Shown: positions 1-12,120 of the stretch, piece after piece
How the letters are laid out: each line of letters starts with the position of its first letter
Position numbering within the stretch: position 1 is the first letter of the stretch
Source: Malus domestica
Lineage: Eukaryota > Streptophyta > Magnoliopsida > Rosales > Rosaceae
Assembly (NCBI RefSeq): GCF_042453785.1
Contig: NC_091665.1
Location: 29,312,501-29,376,500 of the forward strand
DNA length: 64,000 bases
Direction: 5' to 3'
Notes under the pieces: generated by a model
Told to the model about the DNA's origin: nothing
Seen by the model: the letters and a program-made list of their open reading frames with translations, nothing else
Database searches by the model: none
Translations under genes and position numbers: made by a program

Positions 1-2189
1 ACTCGTTCTTGATGTCACGAAGGATTTGGTGGATCGAAATTGAGAACTTAGAGTAGTTCTTGGTTGTCAAGCCTTCTTTGGTCTTGGGTCGGTCCCTACG
101 TTTGGCCTCTTACCTGCTTTTGCTGGACTGTTTCCCATCCTTCTTCTTTTAAACCACTACCAACTCTTTTCGAGGCTGCTCGGGCCCCTTGTCTGCCTGT
201 CGAGCCTCATCCTAAAGTCCATGCTTCTCTACCAGAGAAAAAAAGTTTACTAGAGTTAGATCTTCTTTCATGATCATTTCTTCGAACAATAAGTGGTCTT
301 CTGGGAGTCATTTTTGGAAGGCTGCGCTTGCTATCAAGTCGTCTCATCAGACAATGTTCACCTTCTCTGCTTGGAACCTTTTCACGTAGTCGCAGAGCGA
401 CTCCTTTAGGTTTTTCTTAACGTTAAACAAGTGATCAGACTTTTTCTTGATCGAGCGGTAAGATGAGTATTCTTTGGTGAAAACCAAAGAAAAATCATTA
501 AAACTCCAGATGGATCATGGTGGCAAGGTGTGAAACCAATCTTGCGCCTCACCTTGTAAAGTGGTGGCAAAGATATTGCACATAAGGGCATCGTTGCTCC
601 AATAAAGGACTATCATGCTTCGGTAGTGCTTCAAGTGTCTCTCTGGATCTCTATCTCTTTTAAAATATGTGAAGTGTGGCATGCTAAACTTGCGTGGAAG
701 CTATGCCTGCTCGATCTCGTTCGTGAAGGGTGACCTGCTCATGTTGGTCATATCCCATCGTAATGCTTCATTGGCCCCTTCGTTGCATTGGAAATTACGC
801 AATCGTTCATTGATGAGTATCTCTACCTCTTCCTGAATTTGCCTTTGTTGGGGGTAACGGAGCTCTCAGCTACCCCCAGTCTTGAGATGCTGGTCTAGGC
901 TATTTTTCCACGTTATCAACTCGTCTATGTCCGGCGGCGGTGCATGTGGTCCATTCCTAGCAGGCGAGGGAATTCTTCGCAAACTGCTGGTTGAACTTAC
1001 TTCTCTCCGTCCATCATGCTACCTATTTTGATATGATGTGGATAATGCTCTTTACGGGCCTAACTGTGAATGAACGTTTCGCCTGGAAGGCTGTCCATGT
1101 TGATTATCGGAGTGTGGCTCCAACTGTAAATGTATGCTCGTTTGTGGGCTTAGTCGAAAGTGCACACTCCTTCATGCGCTTAAACAGGAGTATATGCTAT
1201 CTCGGGGGCCCAATCGGGAATGTACGCTGCCCGAACTCTCGATTCGTGTTTGGTCCATTGGTTGTTTGCCAAAACGCTACTGAATAGGTTTCTCATCTGC
1301 CATTGTCCAATTTCGGGGCACCTCGTCTGGGGCACGTTGGATCTCGATGCGTTGCAAGAGCTGATTTACCAAGTCGTCTGTTGTGCAAGGGCACTCGTCA
1401 ACTCTATGACTTGTCGGGACAAGTGTTGTTCGCCATTCAGATTGGAAGAGCTTGGAATAAATGTGCCTCCTTGAACAGTGGAAGGGTGGTAAACTCCGGG
1501 GGTGAGATTTTAAGTTGGGAAATGTCAAATTCATGGAGAAATGTGGTGAAAATACCACCGGCTCGATGGTAGGTCTGAATAGTTGAGATTATCTTGGGCT
1601 GACTTGGGCTGCTTGGGAAACCATGGAAGCAGGCTGGGTCGCGATAGTAGGCTGGGCCACGAGAGTAGGCTGCTCAACGTGTGGTGCACGCAAGTGTGAG
1701 GCTTGGGCTCGGCTTGGCAACGCATTAAGCTCACGTTGGATTTGGGCAGCACGGGCCGGTTTGCCTTAGGCTTGGAGTGATAAGGCTTGGGCTGTGGGCT
1801 TTGGATAGCACGACAAGCTTGGATGACACGGCTTGGGCCGTGGTGGTGACGCTATGAACCTCGTCGTGGGTGGCTACCGTGGTGGCCACCACGGTAGTTG
1901 CCATGGTGGAGCCTTGTGGTGGTGGTGCCGCTCCACTTATTGTCACGTTTAGCCTCATGGATCGTCGTGGTCCCATCTCTTGAACATTGGAATTTTTGTT
2001 TGTTGAAGTTTCCAAATTTCTTGCCATTGTTGTACTTTTCTTTTACATTTTACCAAAGAATTTTTTCAAATAAAAAATTCTAAAAATAAGAACGTACGAA
2101 AAATCTACAAATGGACAAGAAAATAGAAAACCTTAGATGCGAGAGTCTTCTACGAGTATGAGACTCAACTTTCAATGAAAGCACCAATT
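1..2189 (-). mobile_element. Ty3/gypsy LTR retrotransposon fossil, 5' internal region with gag
   Basis: Reading the minus strand, a gag-type protein begins near position 2027 with a low-complexity Thr/Ala/Val-rich N terminus. Around 520-760 it shows a recognisable retrotransposon gag core, with words such as HFTYFKRDRDPERHLKHYRS and LQGEAQDWFHTLPP. The right edge is a primer-binding-like stretch (minus strand, reads TTGGTGCTTTCATTG) directly next to the LTR at 2190. The element runs off the left edge of the window, so pol is not seen. The copy looks old and broken, with several breaks in gag. The lineage within Ty3/gypsy is not resolved. Confidence 0.75.
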
Positions 2190-4030
2190 TGTGGATGCAA
2201 ATTTCTTCCTCCTTGATTTTGGACAAAATTGCACTTACAAAACAAATAACACCTTAGGTCAAGGCCAAGAGCCTCACGTGCCCACGATGAATGAGGGTGG
2301 GGGCTTTGGCTGAAGAACCTCTTATGCCAAAGTTAGAATTTTGAGGGAAAAGTGTTTGGAGAATTTAGAGAATTTAGCAAGAGAATTGGAATTGAGTTTT
2401 GGAGAGAATGAGGGGGTTTATATAGGGGAGTGGCCAACCACCTTGGGAAGAGATGGACCGGCCACTTGGATGGTTTTGTGGGTCATGATTTGTGTTTAAT
2501 TGGTTAATTAATTGAATATTAATCAATTAATTTAGCTAATTAATATAATAAAAAGGTAATGATTTAGGGGTTACCTTGTGGATAAGATATGATGAGGGAT
2601 GGATGAAATAGCTTATAAATAAATACTTATATGGATGCTTTTGACTTGATTGGAGGATGATTGTGACAACCCATCCCTAACTTATTTTTATTTATTTTAA
2701 TCAAGGGAATTGACGAAAATGCCCTAGAGGTAAGGATTCGGACTTCCGTTGACCATCGATTAGAGAAAAGTATGACTTATTCTTTTAGCGTATTTAAGTA
2801 GTACTTGTTGGTACGAACACATATGCGAAAGCCGTTTACGAGTCCAGTTTATATCGGTATAGTTACAAACATTTGAAATTAGTTATTTTAAGTCTAGTGT
2901 TAATTTAATTGAACTCCCATCTTGTGGAAAGAGGAAGGAATCAGTTTTTAGAAAGAAAGGAAGAAAGGGGATGTTGTCTGATGGCAGCGAAGGAGAGGGG
3001 AGGAAGAAAGCACATGAGGGAGATGGACGAATTGGGAGAAGGGAGAGGAAGAAACTGCCCAATCAGAAAGAGAAGAAATGAGGGAAAAGAGGAAAAGAGA
3101 AAAGGAAGGGGAAAATGGGTCATCCCATAACCCGCATAACCCGAAGAGAACCATGGCCAAATTCGGTTATTTTCTGGAAAATCAAAGCAAACCACTACTA
3201 GAAATTACTCCTTAGTCTTTCCTCTTCCATATCCACCTAAAATTTGAAGGAATTTGGGTGTAAATTCATCAAAGGACCGACGGCGGGGCTAAGGGTTCGT
3301 GGTGGTCATCCCTCAAATTCTGAAACAAAACCCTAAAATTACCATCACCAAAATACTCTTCTGAAGCTCAGGAACAAAGCCTAAACAAGTTTGGTGGCGT
3401 CGAAGTTGCTATGGAGCCGAATTGAGGGCACCCAAAACTAGGGTTTCCAACGGGTTTTAGCAAAATTGGGACTCTTCCAGGTCAAATTGGCCTTGGTCAC
3501 AGGCGACATTGGTTTGTGATGTCTCGATATGTATGCTAGGGAGTCGCAGCGCGGACCTCAGGTGAGTGGGTCTTTTCCTTTCTATCGTGTATATATATAT
3601 ATATATATATAATTGATAATTCCACAAACGTTTATAAATTGATTATTGCTTACGATTACTGTGAATGCTTTGAAGTAATTATTGTGAACTACGAATGGCT
3701 TGATCCATGTTTAGGGTACGTAGGCAGTCTAATCAGACATTACATGCAGCCATACAATAAATGAGACTAAATAATTGAGACAATAGCCTTGTTTAGGGAA
3801 TTGAGTAATGTGAGGGACATTGGGGGAAATGTGAGATTTAACCTTATGATTTGGTGGTTAAATGTTGGTCATAAATCAAAGTGTGAAGAATCAAGAATTT
3901 GAAGTAAGGAAACGTAAGTAATGATAGTTAATTAAACTAGTGTCTAATTGGGCTTATCCTCAATAATTATTCCCGAAAATAAATAGTTCGGGAGTAGGGC
4001 GTTACAACTTATGCATTTTTATGCCATATT

Positions 4031-4081
<51 letters not shown>

Positions 4082-4119
4082 TGAAAATGCTATAACATGG
4101 TTGAGTATTAGATTGCATC

Positions 4120-4414
4120 ATAACTCCATCATTTCAACTAATAATATAACTCACCTGAACTTACATGGGTATCCTGCGTTCACCTTTGCACTTCAAAGTG
4201 TTCACAATAATTATGTGCAGGTAATATACATATATATCAAAGCGTTCACAATAATTATGTGCAGGTAATATACATATACATATATATATATATATATATG
4301 TATGTATATTACCTGCACATAATTATTGTGAACGCTTTGAAGTGCAAACGTGAACGCAGGATACCCAGGTAAGTTCAGGTGAGTTATAGTATTAGTTGAA
4401 ATGATGGAGTTATG
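4120..4414. repeat. Long inverted repeat (hairpin) inside the solo LTR
   Basis: The left arm is about 4120-4231 and the right arm 4301-4414. The right arm read in reverse complement repeats the left one over about 110 bp with few differences (shared words: AACTCCATCATTTCAACTA, CACAATAATTATGTGCAGG). Between them lie a second partial copy of the left arm tip (4237-4280) and an AT run. A dinucleotide (AC)n(AT)n tract (4031-4080) precedes it. It could be a secondary foldback insertion or an inverted duplication within the LTR. Confidence 0.8.
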
Positions 4415-4849
4415 GCATGACTACATGTATGTTTTAGGCAACTCTGACCTTGTCATACAGGTTGCAATGATAGGCAACTCCGACACTGTCGTACAGGTTG
4501 CCCATGAGTCGTATATGTTACAATATATGCATTAGAGCTCATTATCCTGCACCCCAATGTTAGTGCTCCGCCCGTGGCCAGGGCCTAGCTTTCACGTGAT
4601 CGTTCACCTCCTGCACCTCACGCTCACCTTGGATCCAAGGTAGGTGCCAGCCTGTCTTACAGACCATTTTAGGTGGTTCCGACACGCAGGTGACTTGCGA
4701 TACTTCGTACAGCCTTCACGTGATCGTAGCGCTTGAGCATATTTATTTACACCTAGCCTGTCGTACAGACCACTTTAGGTGGTTCTGATTCGTGTGCATG
4801 AATTGGTAGATGAGCTATATAAGTGACTCTGACTTATGTGCTAGCATTG

Positions 4850-5270
4850 ATTGATGAGATATAGATAAGTCATGACCTTGATTGATGAGATATAGATAAG
4901 TCGTACATGTCACTATAGGTGATTCCGACTTATGTGCTAGCATTGATTGATAAGATATAGATAAGTCGTACATGTCACTGTAGGTGACTCTGACTTATGT
5001 GCTAGCATTGATTGATGAGATATAGATAAGTCGTACAGGTCACTGTAGATGACTTCGACTTATGTGCTAGCATTGATTGATGAGATATGGATAAGTCGTA
5101 TAGGTCACTATAGGTGACTCCGACTTATGAGCTAGCATTGATTGATGAGATATAGATAAGTCGTACACGTCACTGTAAGTGACTCCGACTTATGTGCTAG
5201 CATTGTTTGATGAGATATGAGTGCAGTCGTACAGGTCACTATAGGTGATTCCGACTTGTGTGCTAGTATG
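4850..5270. repeat. Tandem repeat, unit about 62 bp, about six copies
   Basis: The unit carries TTGATTGATGAGATATAG, then AAGTCGTACA, then GACTTATGTGCTAGCA. Copies start near 4880, 4945, 5008, 5070, 5133 and 5196, with a degenerate shorter copy before them. The array lies inside the solo LTR. Related single words (TGTCGTACAGGTTGCC) also occur from about 4440 to 4800. Confidence 0.8.
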
Positions 5271-5892
5271 GGTTATTAAGCACATGATTATTTATATTGC
5301 TAATAGGATGCTGGGTAGTGGTATACTTCTGGAATTACCGTTAGTATACATTTGATTCCATACTTCTACGTAGTATAATTTTCTGGAGACTATACAGGTT
5401 TTACGGCGAAGGGTTACTATCCTTAATAATTGAAATGATTTTGAAAAATCTTTGTTTACCCACTCACACTTTCTATTTTGCACCCCTCCAGGTTCTAGTA
5501 GCAAAGTTCCGTATCGACGAGGACTTGTGGCACTCCCAGTTCAGGTGGCTCCTTATGATAGTATAATTATTATCTTACCTCACTGTACTACTTATGTTTT
5601 GTATCACGTGTGAAATGGGTTCATTCCCTCTCACCAGTGCACTCTGGTATTTAGGCACTTTTAGGTTCAAATTTATTCATATTTTTCCACATCATCACAC
5701 TTTATGGCTTCGTCACCTTCCAGGTGTCGGCCAGCACAGCTCAATTAGGAGTCCTTGTGGACATTCCGGGTCGGGGTGTGTCAATGATTGTCCACTGCTA
5801 GCACGTAGGAATCTCGGTGTGCCTCGAGGGTAATTTTGTCCTTTTAACCCAAAAATCCACGTGTCGTCTCTTGATTATTTTTTTGCTCTACA

Positions 5893-7712
5893 ATAAACAC
5901 TAATGTTTAAATAGTTAGACTGAAATTGTTCAGGCTAGAATTATTCCTTGCATAACTCCTCTTGTCTTGCATGTCGGGCAATGTTTGTTGTTTGGTTTTC
6001 TGCAATTTAAGTTTGTTATTAGTTTGAATGGTGCCTTTGTGGGGCATTTGTTAGGCCTTAAGGCTCACAATCAAAGTTAATATAAGTCTGAGCGTGCCAC
6101 TGTTCTTCTTATTTAACAGATTGTTTTATTGGTTGTTTAGGTTACTGTTTACTTACACCAGAAGTCACTTTGACTCTTTAACTTATCAGGATTGTTCATA
6201 GATGTGTTAAGTCTGTATTCAGTTCTTTTCTTGCCTTTTAGATCAATGAATTTTTATTTATAATACCATATGTTCGTTTATGAAGGGAATCAAGATCATT
6301 CAAGTTATTTCCTTAGTTATCAATTTAGGCCGACAACAAGAAAACAAGAATTATTAGTCAACAGGGTTAATCATAGATAAAACTAATAGCAAAAGTAGTT
6401 AAAAATGGCATAGGATCTAATGAAAGATGAATAAACAACAGATCTACTTTATGTAAATACAAATAAAGGAGATGTGGGCAAGATTACAACCTTGGTTGGC
6501 AAGGTTTGTTTTCTTGCAGACACTTCTAAAAAACTTACAAAATATAGCTTTCTATGGTGGACCTGCAACTAAAAAGGGGTGAACAAACTAAGGTTATCTA
6601 GCTTTTTGCTGTTAAGTACAGAGTTAAGTATGGCTTTTTTGATTGGTAGAGCAAAAGATTTATGCTCGTATCCTTTGCTGCTTTTATAGACTTCTTAGCC
6701 TGAGTGTCTAAGTCTTCCCTTTTGGTGATGGCATCCAGAGCACGGTGAGTCATCGTCTACTTTAGTAATTACCTACCCATGTTATGGAAAAATACTTTTT
6801 GCTGAGGATGAGTTGCCTTCTGTCACTTGTCACTTCTCACATAGGCTTGTTGCCTATTAATTGCCAGAAAAGGGTTTTTAAATTCATCATGGGCTGCCAC
6901 ATTTCCCAGCCCAACCCTTTTCTGTTTTTCACATGCCTGGGCCTTCAATTGCATTGGGTCCATTGTTAAATATCCACTCAAACAAAAATTACTAAATTTA
7001 ATTGTTCAATGCACTAAATTGTATGAGTGTATGACACATATCGGTGTTTAAACAATTAAATTGACACTATCAAAACTTGGCCATGAAAATCCAGTCATTC
7101 AATGCTTCCATATATGTGAGCACGAGATGCATCGGTATGTAATATTATTATTTATATCATCTCTCTATTAGAGGTAGAGTCCATTAACACATATGAGTCA
7201 TATTTTTATTAAAGAGATGATACAAATGATAAAACTAGTGTATGGTAAGAGTAGAGTTTTTGAAATAAAACTATCGAAATCTACTCATGGTCATGGATGT
7301 ATGATTTTCCGTGTCCAAAGAGAGACGTATTTTGAAACTTTCTTTTGTTGGCCACGCCTCTCCTAGAATATTCCTTTCTGTGATTAAAAAGTTAGTGGGG
7401 ATCAGCACTGATATACAACTAACTTAAGTATATATTATCATTCAAAAGATCAATTAGCATTTATATTACGAAGTCGATCTAATGATTTAACAATTAAATC
7501 CACTGTACAGAAAGAATTATTACAATCGTTTGAATTCTATTAACTAGTATTTAGACGGTTTAATTGAAGCTACTCAAATTCAGTAGTTTCAATTAAATCG
7601 TGGATGGTGAATTCGATACTAAATTAAACTGTCTATTGTGTGGTTTAGTTGAACTTCTCATCTCTTTAATGTAAAAATATCGATATACTAAAAAAACAAA
7701 ACAAAAAAACAA
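5893..7712. other. Non-coding stretch without a recognised gene
   Basis: AT-rich DNA. The longest open frames are about 60 codons with no recognisable domain. The part from about 5930 to 6270 has the look of a transcript end (T-rich, ending near a polyadenylation-like sequence), but no coding partner can be assigned. Nothing else is supported here. Confidence 0.5.
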
Positions 7713-8209
7713 GAGTAAACTGCCAATTTGCCCCCTGAACTATCATCCAACTTTCAATTTGCCCTCTGAACTTTTTAATTAGAAAATTAAGGACTTAAAC
7801 TAATTTTTTTGGCCGATTTCCCCCCTACCGTTAGTTTTTCATAAATTTCATCCAAATTAACGTTAACTCTTATCATGTGCAAACCACGTAACTCTCATTT
7901 GTGGACAAGAGCGTCATTTTACTAGACATTCAGACAGAAAAGCTATAAAATCACACATATTTGCATAGGTTTATATTTTAGAAATCTAAGGTTTTCAATT
8001 ATTTTAAAGAATGAAGTGACCGAACTACCCACACATGTTGTGCATATGCTTCTATTTAACAGAAATTTGGATGGAATGAATGAAAAACTAACAGCAGGGG
8101 GCAAATTGGCCAAAACAATTAGTTTAAGTCCTTAATTTTCCAATTAAAAAGTTCAGGGGGCAAATCGAAAGTTGGGTGATAGTTCAGGGGGCAAATCGAC
8201 AGTTTACTC
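7713..8209. mobile_element. Mutator-type MITE with long terminal inverted repeats
   Basis: The ends GAGTAAACTG and CAGTTTACTC start inverted repeats of about 150 bp (both arms carry TTTGCCCCCTGAACTATCA and AATTAAGGACTTAAACTAA). The 9-bp flanks aaaaaacaa at 7704-7712 and 8210-8218 match exactly; a 9-bp duplication is typical of MULE elements, though these flanks are A-rich and so less decisive. There is no coding capacity. It lies directly upstream of the promoter side of copy A. Confidence 0.85.
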
Positions 8210-9296
8210 AAAAAACAAAAGTGTTAGGATATTTATTTGGGTCATAGGTTCACTTCCAAGGAAAAGCCCGAAAGGCCTGCAAGCCCAAAATAATAACATA
8301 AGGACCGGAACCGGGTGTGTGCAAAAGTAAAGTTTTACGCTGTGGGCAAGTGCAGCAGAGCTCAAGTGTCATAAACCAATCAAGATCATTCAGCTATTCT
8401 GTGTTCGACGACCGTGATTTACTCTCACGGATCCCTCAAGACGACGCCGTGGCTCTCACGGTCTGAACCCGAAGAAAACGGAAAAGAAAAGAAGAATAGA
8501 ACGCGGTAGATGCAGAGACTTTGAGCAAGCGGTCTCATTCAGCTCGCTCTCCATTTTTCAGAGATTCAACGACGTCATCTGACTATCTGCCTCCTCCTCA
8601 GGTACGAAGGAAATGACTTTCCATTCCCAATGGATTCTTCGTTGTTTTTTCTTACTGGGTTTTTTATTTCTGGCTTTCTTACTGAGTTTCTGGTAATGGG
8701 TATTTTGCATGTGTGAGCTTCAAGGGACACAAGGGTTCTTCTTTGTTGTTGGGTTGCTGGGTTTCAATCGGTGTTCTGGTTTGTATATTTAATATTTTGG
8801 ATATTGGGTTTTGCTTTTTAGCTGGGTTACTGGGTATGTTGGTGGGTTTTTTCTTTTGAAACTCAAATCCCCTTTTTTGTATAAACGAAGATAATAAACC
8901 CAGTCGAGAGAAAAGATGTTGCTTGCTTCTGCTGTTTCCGTTTAATTCCAATAGCCCGAATTGAGAGAATAATTTTATTTTTCGCGGTAGCAATCGAAAT
9001 CGAAATACAAGGTTTGATGATCTGACTGGTAGGTGGTGTTTCTCTTGTTCATTATAGACATTAGTTTAGTCGAATGATATTTAAGCTTCGAATGTTGTTT
9101 GTAAATTCAGTTGGTGAATGCTAAACATAATCAGTTTAAGTGGTTTGATGTGTGTGATTTATGACAGTTTAATTGTTAAGTCATTCTCACTATTTATCTG
9201 CTACATGGTAATTAGTCTGCTTGTTTTATGGAAGGATACATCGTCAGAAAGGGCAGGCCGGCAAGTGACCTCTTCGCATCGAGTTGGGAATCAACA

Positions 9297-10669
9297 ATGG
9301 TGAGCTTAAGAAGACACACACACTATAGACTATGTGCTGGTAAATACTTGTTGAAATGTGATTATCCTAGATATGAGTCTATGACTAATTGGTTTTGATG
9401 TTCTTTTGGAGAAGAAACAATCTGATCCACTAGGTTTTTGTTTATTCTTAAGGATTTTTTTTCCACACAGATTGTTGGTCTTTTTGCAGGGAGAACTCCA
9501 CTTCCTAAGTTCTCTGACATCAGAACTGCTTCTCAATATCCCAACCACGAAAAACCAAAAAGTTCGCATCCTACGTGTTCAAATAATGTAATTAAGCGGC
9601 CAGAGGGGGTAAGAATGGATTACCAATCAGTCCATATTATTATATCACTTGCATCAGATGTAACACTGTTTTCTTTGAAGGTTTTATCATGTTTAACAAC
9701 AGTTTAAGATACAATGCAATTTATTAGGAAAGTTTTGATGCGATTTATATTCTGTTGCATAAATTTCTCGTAAAACTCAAGTACATAAGATTCAATGCTT
9801 GATCAGTATGTCTTGATTTCTAAATTGATGTCTAATAACTAATAAGATGTGTGTATGTTCCAACTGTAATACTACCAGAATAAGACTGCTATAGGGGCTT
9901 CGGCTACGAGTTTCACTGATGCAGTGCTGGCTTTGCCTGCTTTTGTAACTGTGGGAAATGAGGCAGGACACTCTCGTATACACAAGCTGCATTTTCAGAA
10001 AAATGGGGATTCTCTTTGGGCTGACGGATCTCAAGGCAGCCAAGTTAGTTCCTTGGAGAACCAAGTAAATGGTCCAGGGTTTGATGTATCTCTAAGCCAA
10101 GTTAAATCCATGGAGAGCCAAGTAAAAGACCCAGGGGATAAAGTTCTAAGCAGCCAAGTTGAATCCTTGCAGAGCCTAGTAAAATACCCGGAAGCTGACG
10201 TATCTCTAAGCAGCCAAAATGAATCCTTGCAGAGCCAAGTAAAAGACCCTGAAGCTGACGTATCTCCAAGCAGCCAGGTTAAATCCTCGGAGAACCAAGT
10301 AAACGACCCAGGGGGGTGATGTATCTCTAAGCAGCCAAGTTAATTCCTCGCTGGGCCAAGTAAAGTTCCCAGAGTCTTGCACCTTTCAGCTTGAGAACAA
10401 GATAGGCAGCTTGCAAGCCACGATGGATAAGCTAAAACAGGAGAAGCTGTGGGAGAAGGTAGAGCTCATGCGGGAAGTAGACTTGCTGATGGTGAACCTA
10501 ACCAAATGCAGTTGAGGGAGCTTTTGCAGAAGGTTGAGAAGTTGCGGAGGATCTCAGCATGGCCGCTCGTGGTGCGGTTGTGGAGGATTCTGCAGCTCCA
10601 ATGGCAGAAGAGTACGGAAAGAGTTAGGACTAAATTCTTTTTCAAAGTCTTGCTCCTTTGAAACGCAAA
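9297..10669 (+). pseudogene. Copy A: 5' half of an AP2/ERF-like gene fused to a coiled-coil repeat exon
   Basis: The gene has the exon layout of copy C (41591-44187). A leader exon ends with a CAG/GTACG donor at 8601. The first coding exon is 9297-9339 (MVSLRRHTHYRLCA), then 9490-9608, then 9879-10319, all joined in frame for 200 residues. Exons one and two align with copy C (MVSLRRRRLLG; pattern PLP..., P.G end). The third starts AAT like copy C exon 4, then diverges into six degenerate 20-residue Ser/Gln/Val repeats. There is no AP2 domain. A run of six G before the stop at 10317 shifts frame: one base fewer would continue the same repeat and a Leu/Lys-rich coiled coil to about 10505, and a further frame change is needed beyond. 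It is likely a decayed chimeric paralogue. An intact short protein is possible. Its function is unknown. Confidence 0.6.
10021..10380 (+). repeat. 60-bp coding tandem repeat in copy A
   Basis: About six degenerate units, each near 20 codons, of the form S-L-S-S-Q-V-x-S-L-x-S-Q-V-K-D-P-x-A-D-V. The last unit lies beyond the G-run frame change, so the repeat array predates the break. The spacing of Val/Leu positions suggests an amphipathic helical repeat. Confidence 0.8.
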
Positions 10670-10679
10670 TGACATGAGA

Positions 10680-11690
10680 TTAATACTACATATCAGTTAG
10701 ATCATGCACGCAAGCACAGATATCAATATACTAAAAAGGGATAGGAATTAGGAAATGATGAACACACTTTTTCTTTTTTACACGTTTTTGTTTAATCATG
10801 TATGTTTTTAGTTATTTGATTTATTTAATCTAATGATTAAAAGTAAAGAAGAATGTGTGAGACCAACAAATGGTGTTCGAAAAATATTATCTTTTCTTTT
10901 CTTTTCTCATTGAACACAAAAAGAGTTGTGCTATTTACACATCTAGTTTTACCTCTTACGCATCGTTCTCAATTTCTGGCTGTCAAATTGAATGGATTGA
11001 AAAAAATCAATAGAAAAAAAATTAACAAGGGTAAAAAGAGGTATGTGAATAGCATTATCTTTTGAAAAACTCATAAACAAATTGAGGACGAAAAATAGCT
11101 GGAGGGCCAAAGTGAAACCACCACTAAAATCCACGGACCAAATTTGTAATAAATTAAACTTCATTATTTATATTGGGTGTAGTCTGTAGTGAGCATTTTT
11201 TCATGGAATAATACTTGGCTACTCAAATGATAAGTAGGAGTTTCTATTCAAAATTGTTCGTTGTCAATTCATAGGACTTCGTATTTATGATCAGAACCGT
11301 TCATGTTATAAACTTTATAAAGATTGCTTCTGCAAAAAATTAATTAAAATTAAGGCCGTTTAGTCATCGAACTGTATAAAAATAGATAAACGAATTGAAG
11401 TTTCTATTCAAAATTGTTCGTTGTCGATTCATAGGACTTCGTATTTATGATCAGAACCGTTCATGTTATAAACTTTATAAAGATTGCTTCTGCAAAAAAT
11501 TAATTAAAATTAAGGCCGTTTAGTCATCGAACTGTATAAAAATAGATAAACGAAATTGGTAAAAGCATTACAAACCGTGTACTTGCTACAATAAAATAAC
11601 TAAACAACTTTAATTTTAATATTTTTTGCAGAGATGAATTTTACAAAAAGATTCGTAATAGTTCCTAAACGATTTTAATCATATTCACAA
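10680..11690. other. Spacer between copies A and B
   Basis: AT-rich non-coding DNA with no recognisable gene. Its only clear structure is the 160-bp tandem duplication listed separately. Confidence 0.5.
11241..11556. repeat. Recent 160-bp tandem duplication
   Basis: Positions 11241-11400 and 11401-11556 are nearly identical: TTTCTATTCAAAATTGTTCG starts each unit and AAAATAGATAAACGAA ends each. Only one internal difference was noticed (a/g after GTTCGTTGTC). Such low divergence points to a recent event or an assembly duplication. Confidence 0.9.
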
Positions 11691-11699
11691 ATTGATTCG

Positions 11700-12120
11700 A
11701 ACCCAAATAGTTCCTACTGATTTATATAGAGCATTAACGCAGAAGGATCCATTCGTCTTCCCGAGGAAGACCCTCTCGACTACTACTGAGCATCAACTCA
11801 GAAGGAATAACCATCCGTCTTCCCGAGCAAGACCCTCTCCTCACATTCCCCCTTCCTTAAATCCCCATCTCCTCCCGCTTTCAGGGATTCCTCCGACTCG
11901 CTCTGACAGTCTCACTCTACCTCCTGAGCTGCAAAAGGTACTAACTTTTTCTTCCCGATCGCTTGTTTCTTCCTTTTTTTTTTTCTTAATGGGTGGTCCA
12001 AGAATCTCATTACTGGTTTGTTTACTGAGTTTTCTGATCATTTGACTTTCTGGGTTATGGCTTTTCAGGAATTCCACCAACTCACTCTGCCCTCTTGAGC
12101 TGCAAAGGTACTGACTTTCT
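11700..12120 (+). other. Leader region of copy B with duplicated exon-end/intron-start
   Basis: A CT-rich leader ends GAGCTGCAAAAG/GTACTAAC near 11937. A second, similar exon end and donor (GAGCTGCAAAG/GTACTGAC) lies near 12108, with similar intron starts following each (TTAATGGGTGG..., TTTGATGGGTC...). About 170 bp were duplicated in tandem, giving two candidate leader donors. The same leader-intron type starts copies A (8602) and C (40466). Confidence 0.6.

Larger units (their letters stand above)
2662..5783. mobile_element. 3.1 kb solo-LTR-like element nested in the older LTR
   Basis: Ends are TGTGACAACCC and GGGTGTGTCA (TG...CA). The perfect 5-bp duplication atgat lies at 2657-2661 and 5784-5788, which is direct evidence of insertion by an LTR-element integrase. 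No gag or pol coding is visible over 3122 bp and no second internal LTR was found, so it is best read as a solo LTR of a long-LTR family. A non-coding LARD-like element is the alternative. It contains (TA)n at 3592-3610, an inverted repeat at 4120-4414 and a tandem array at 4850-5270. The exact 5-bp match of the flanks suggests a fairly young event. Confidence 0.7.
2190..5892 (-). mobile_element. 5' LTR of the Ty3/gypsy fossil, split by a later insertion
   Basis: On the minus strand the LTR starts TGTAGAGC at 5892 and ends GCATCCACA at 2190, directly before the primer-binding-like site, so both ends have the TG...CA form. Taking out the inserted element (2662-5783) and one copy of its target duplication leaves about 575 bp of LTR. 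TATA-like sequence (tataTAGGGG on the opposite strand) lies near 2420. The second LTR is outside the window, so its age cannot be estimated from LTR divergence. It must be older than the element inserted in it. Confidence 0.7.

Noticed and set aside
8679-8993. 104-codon minus-strand frame in copy A leader intron
   Set aside because: Antisense to a T-rich intron, Lys/Asn-rich artefact with no domain.
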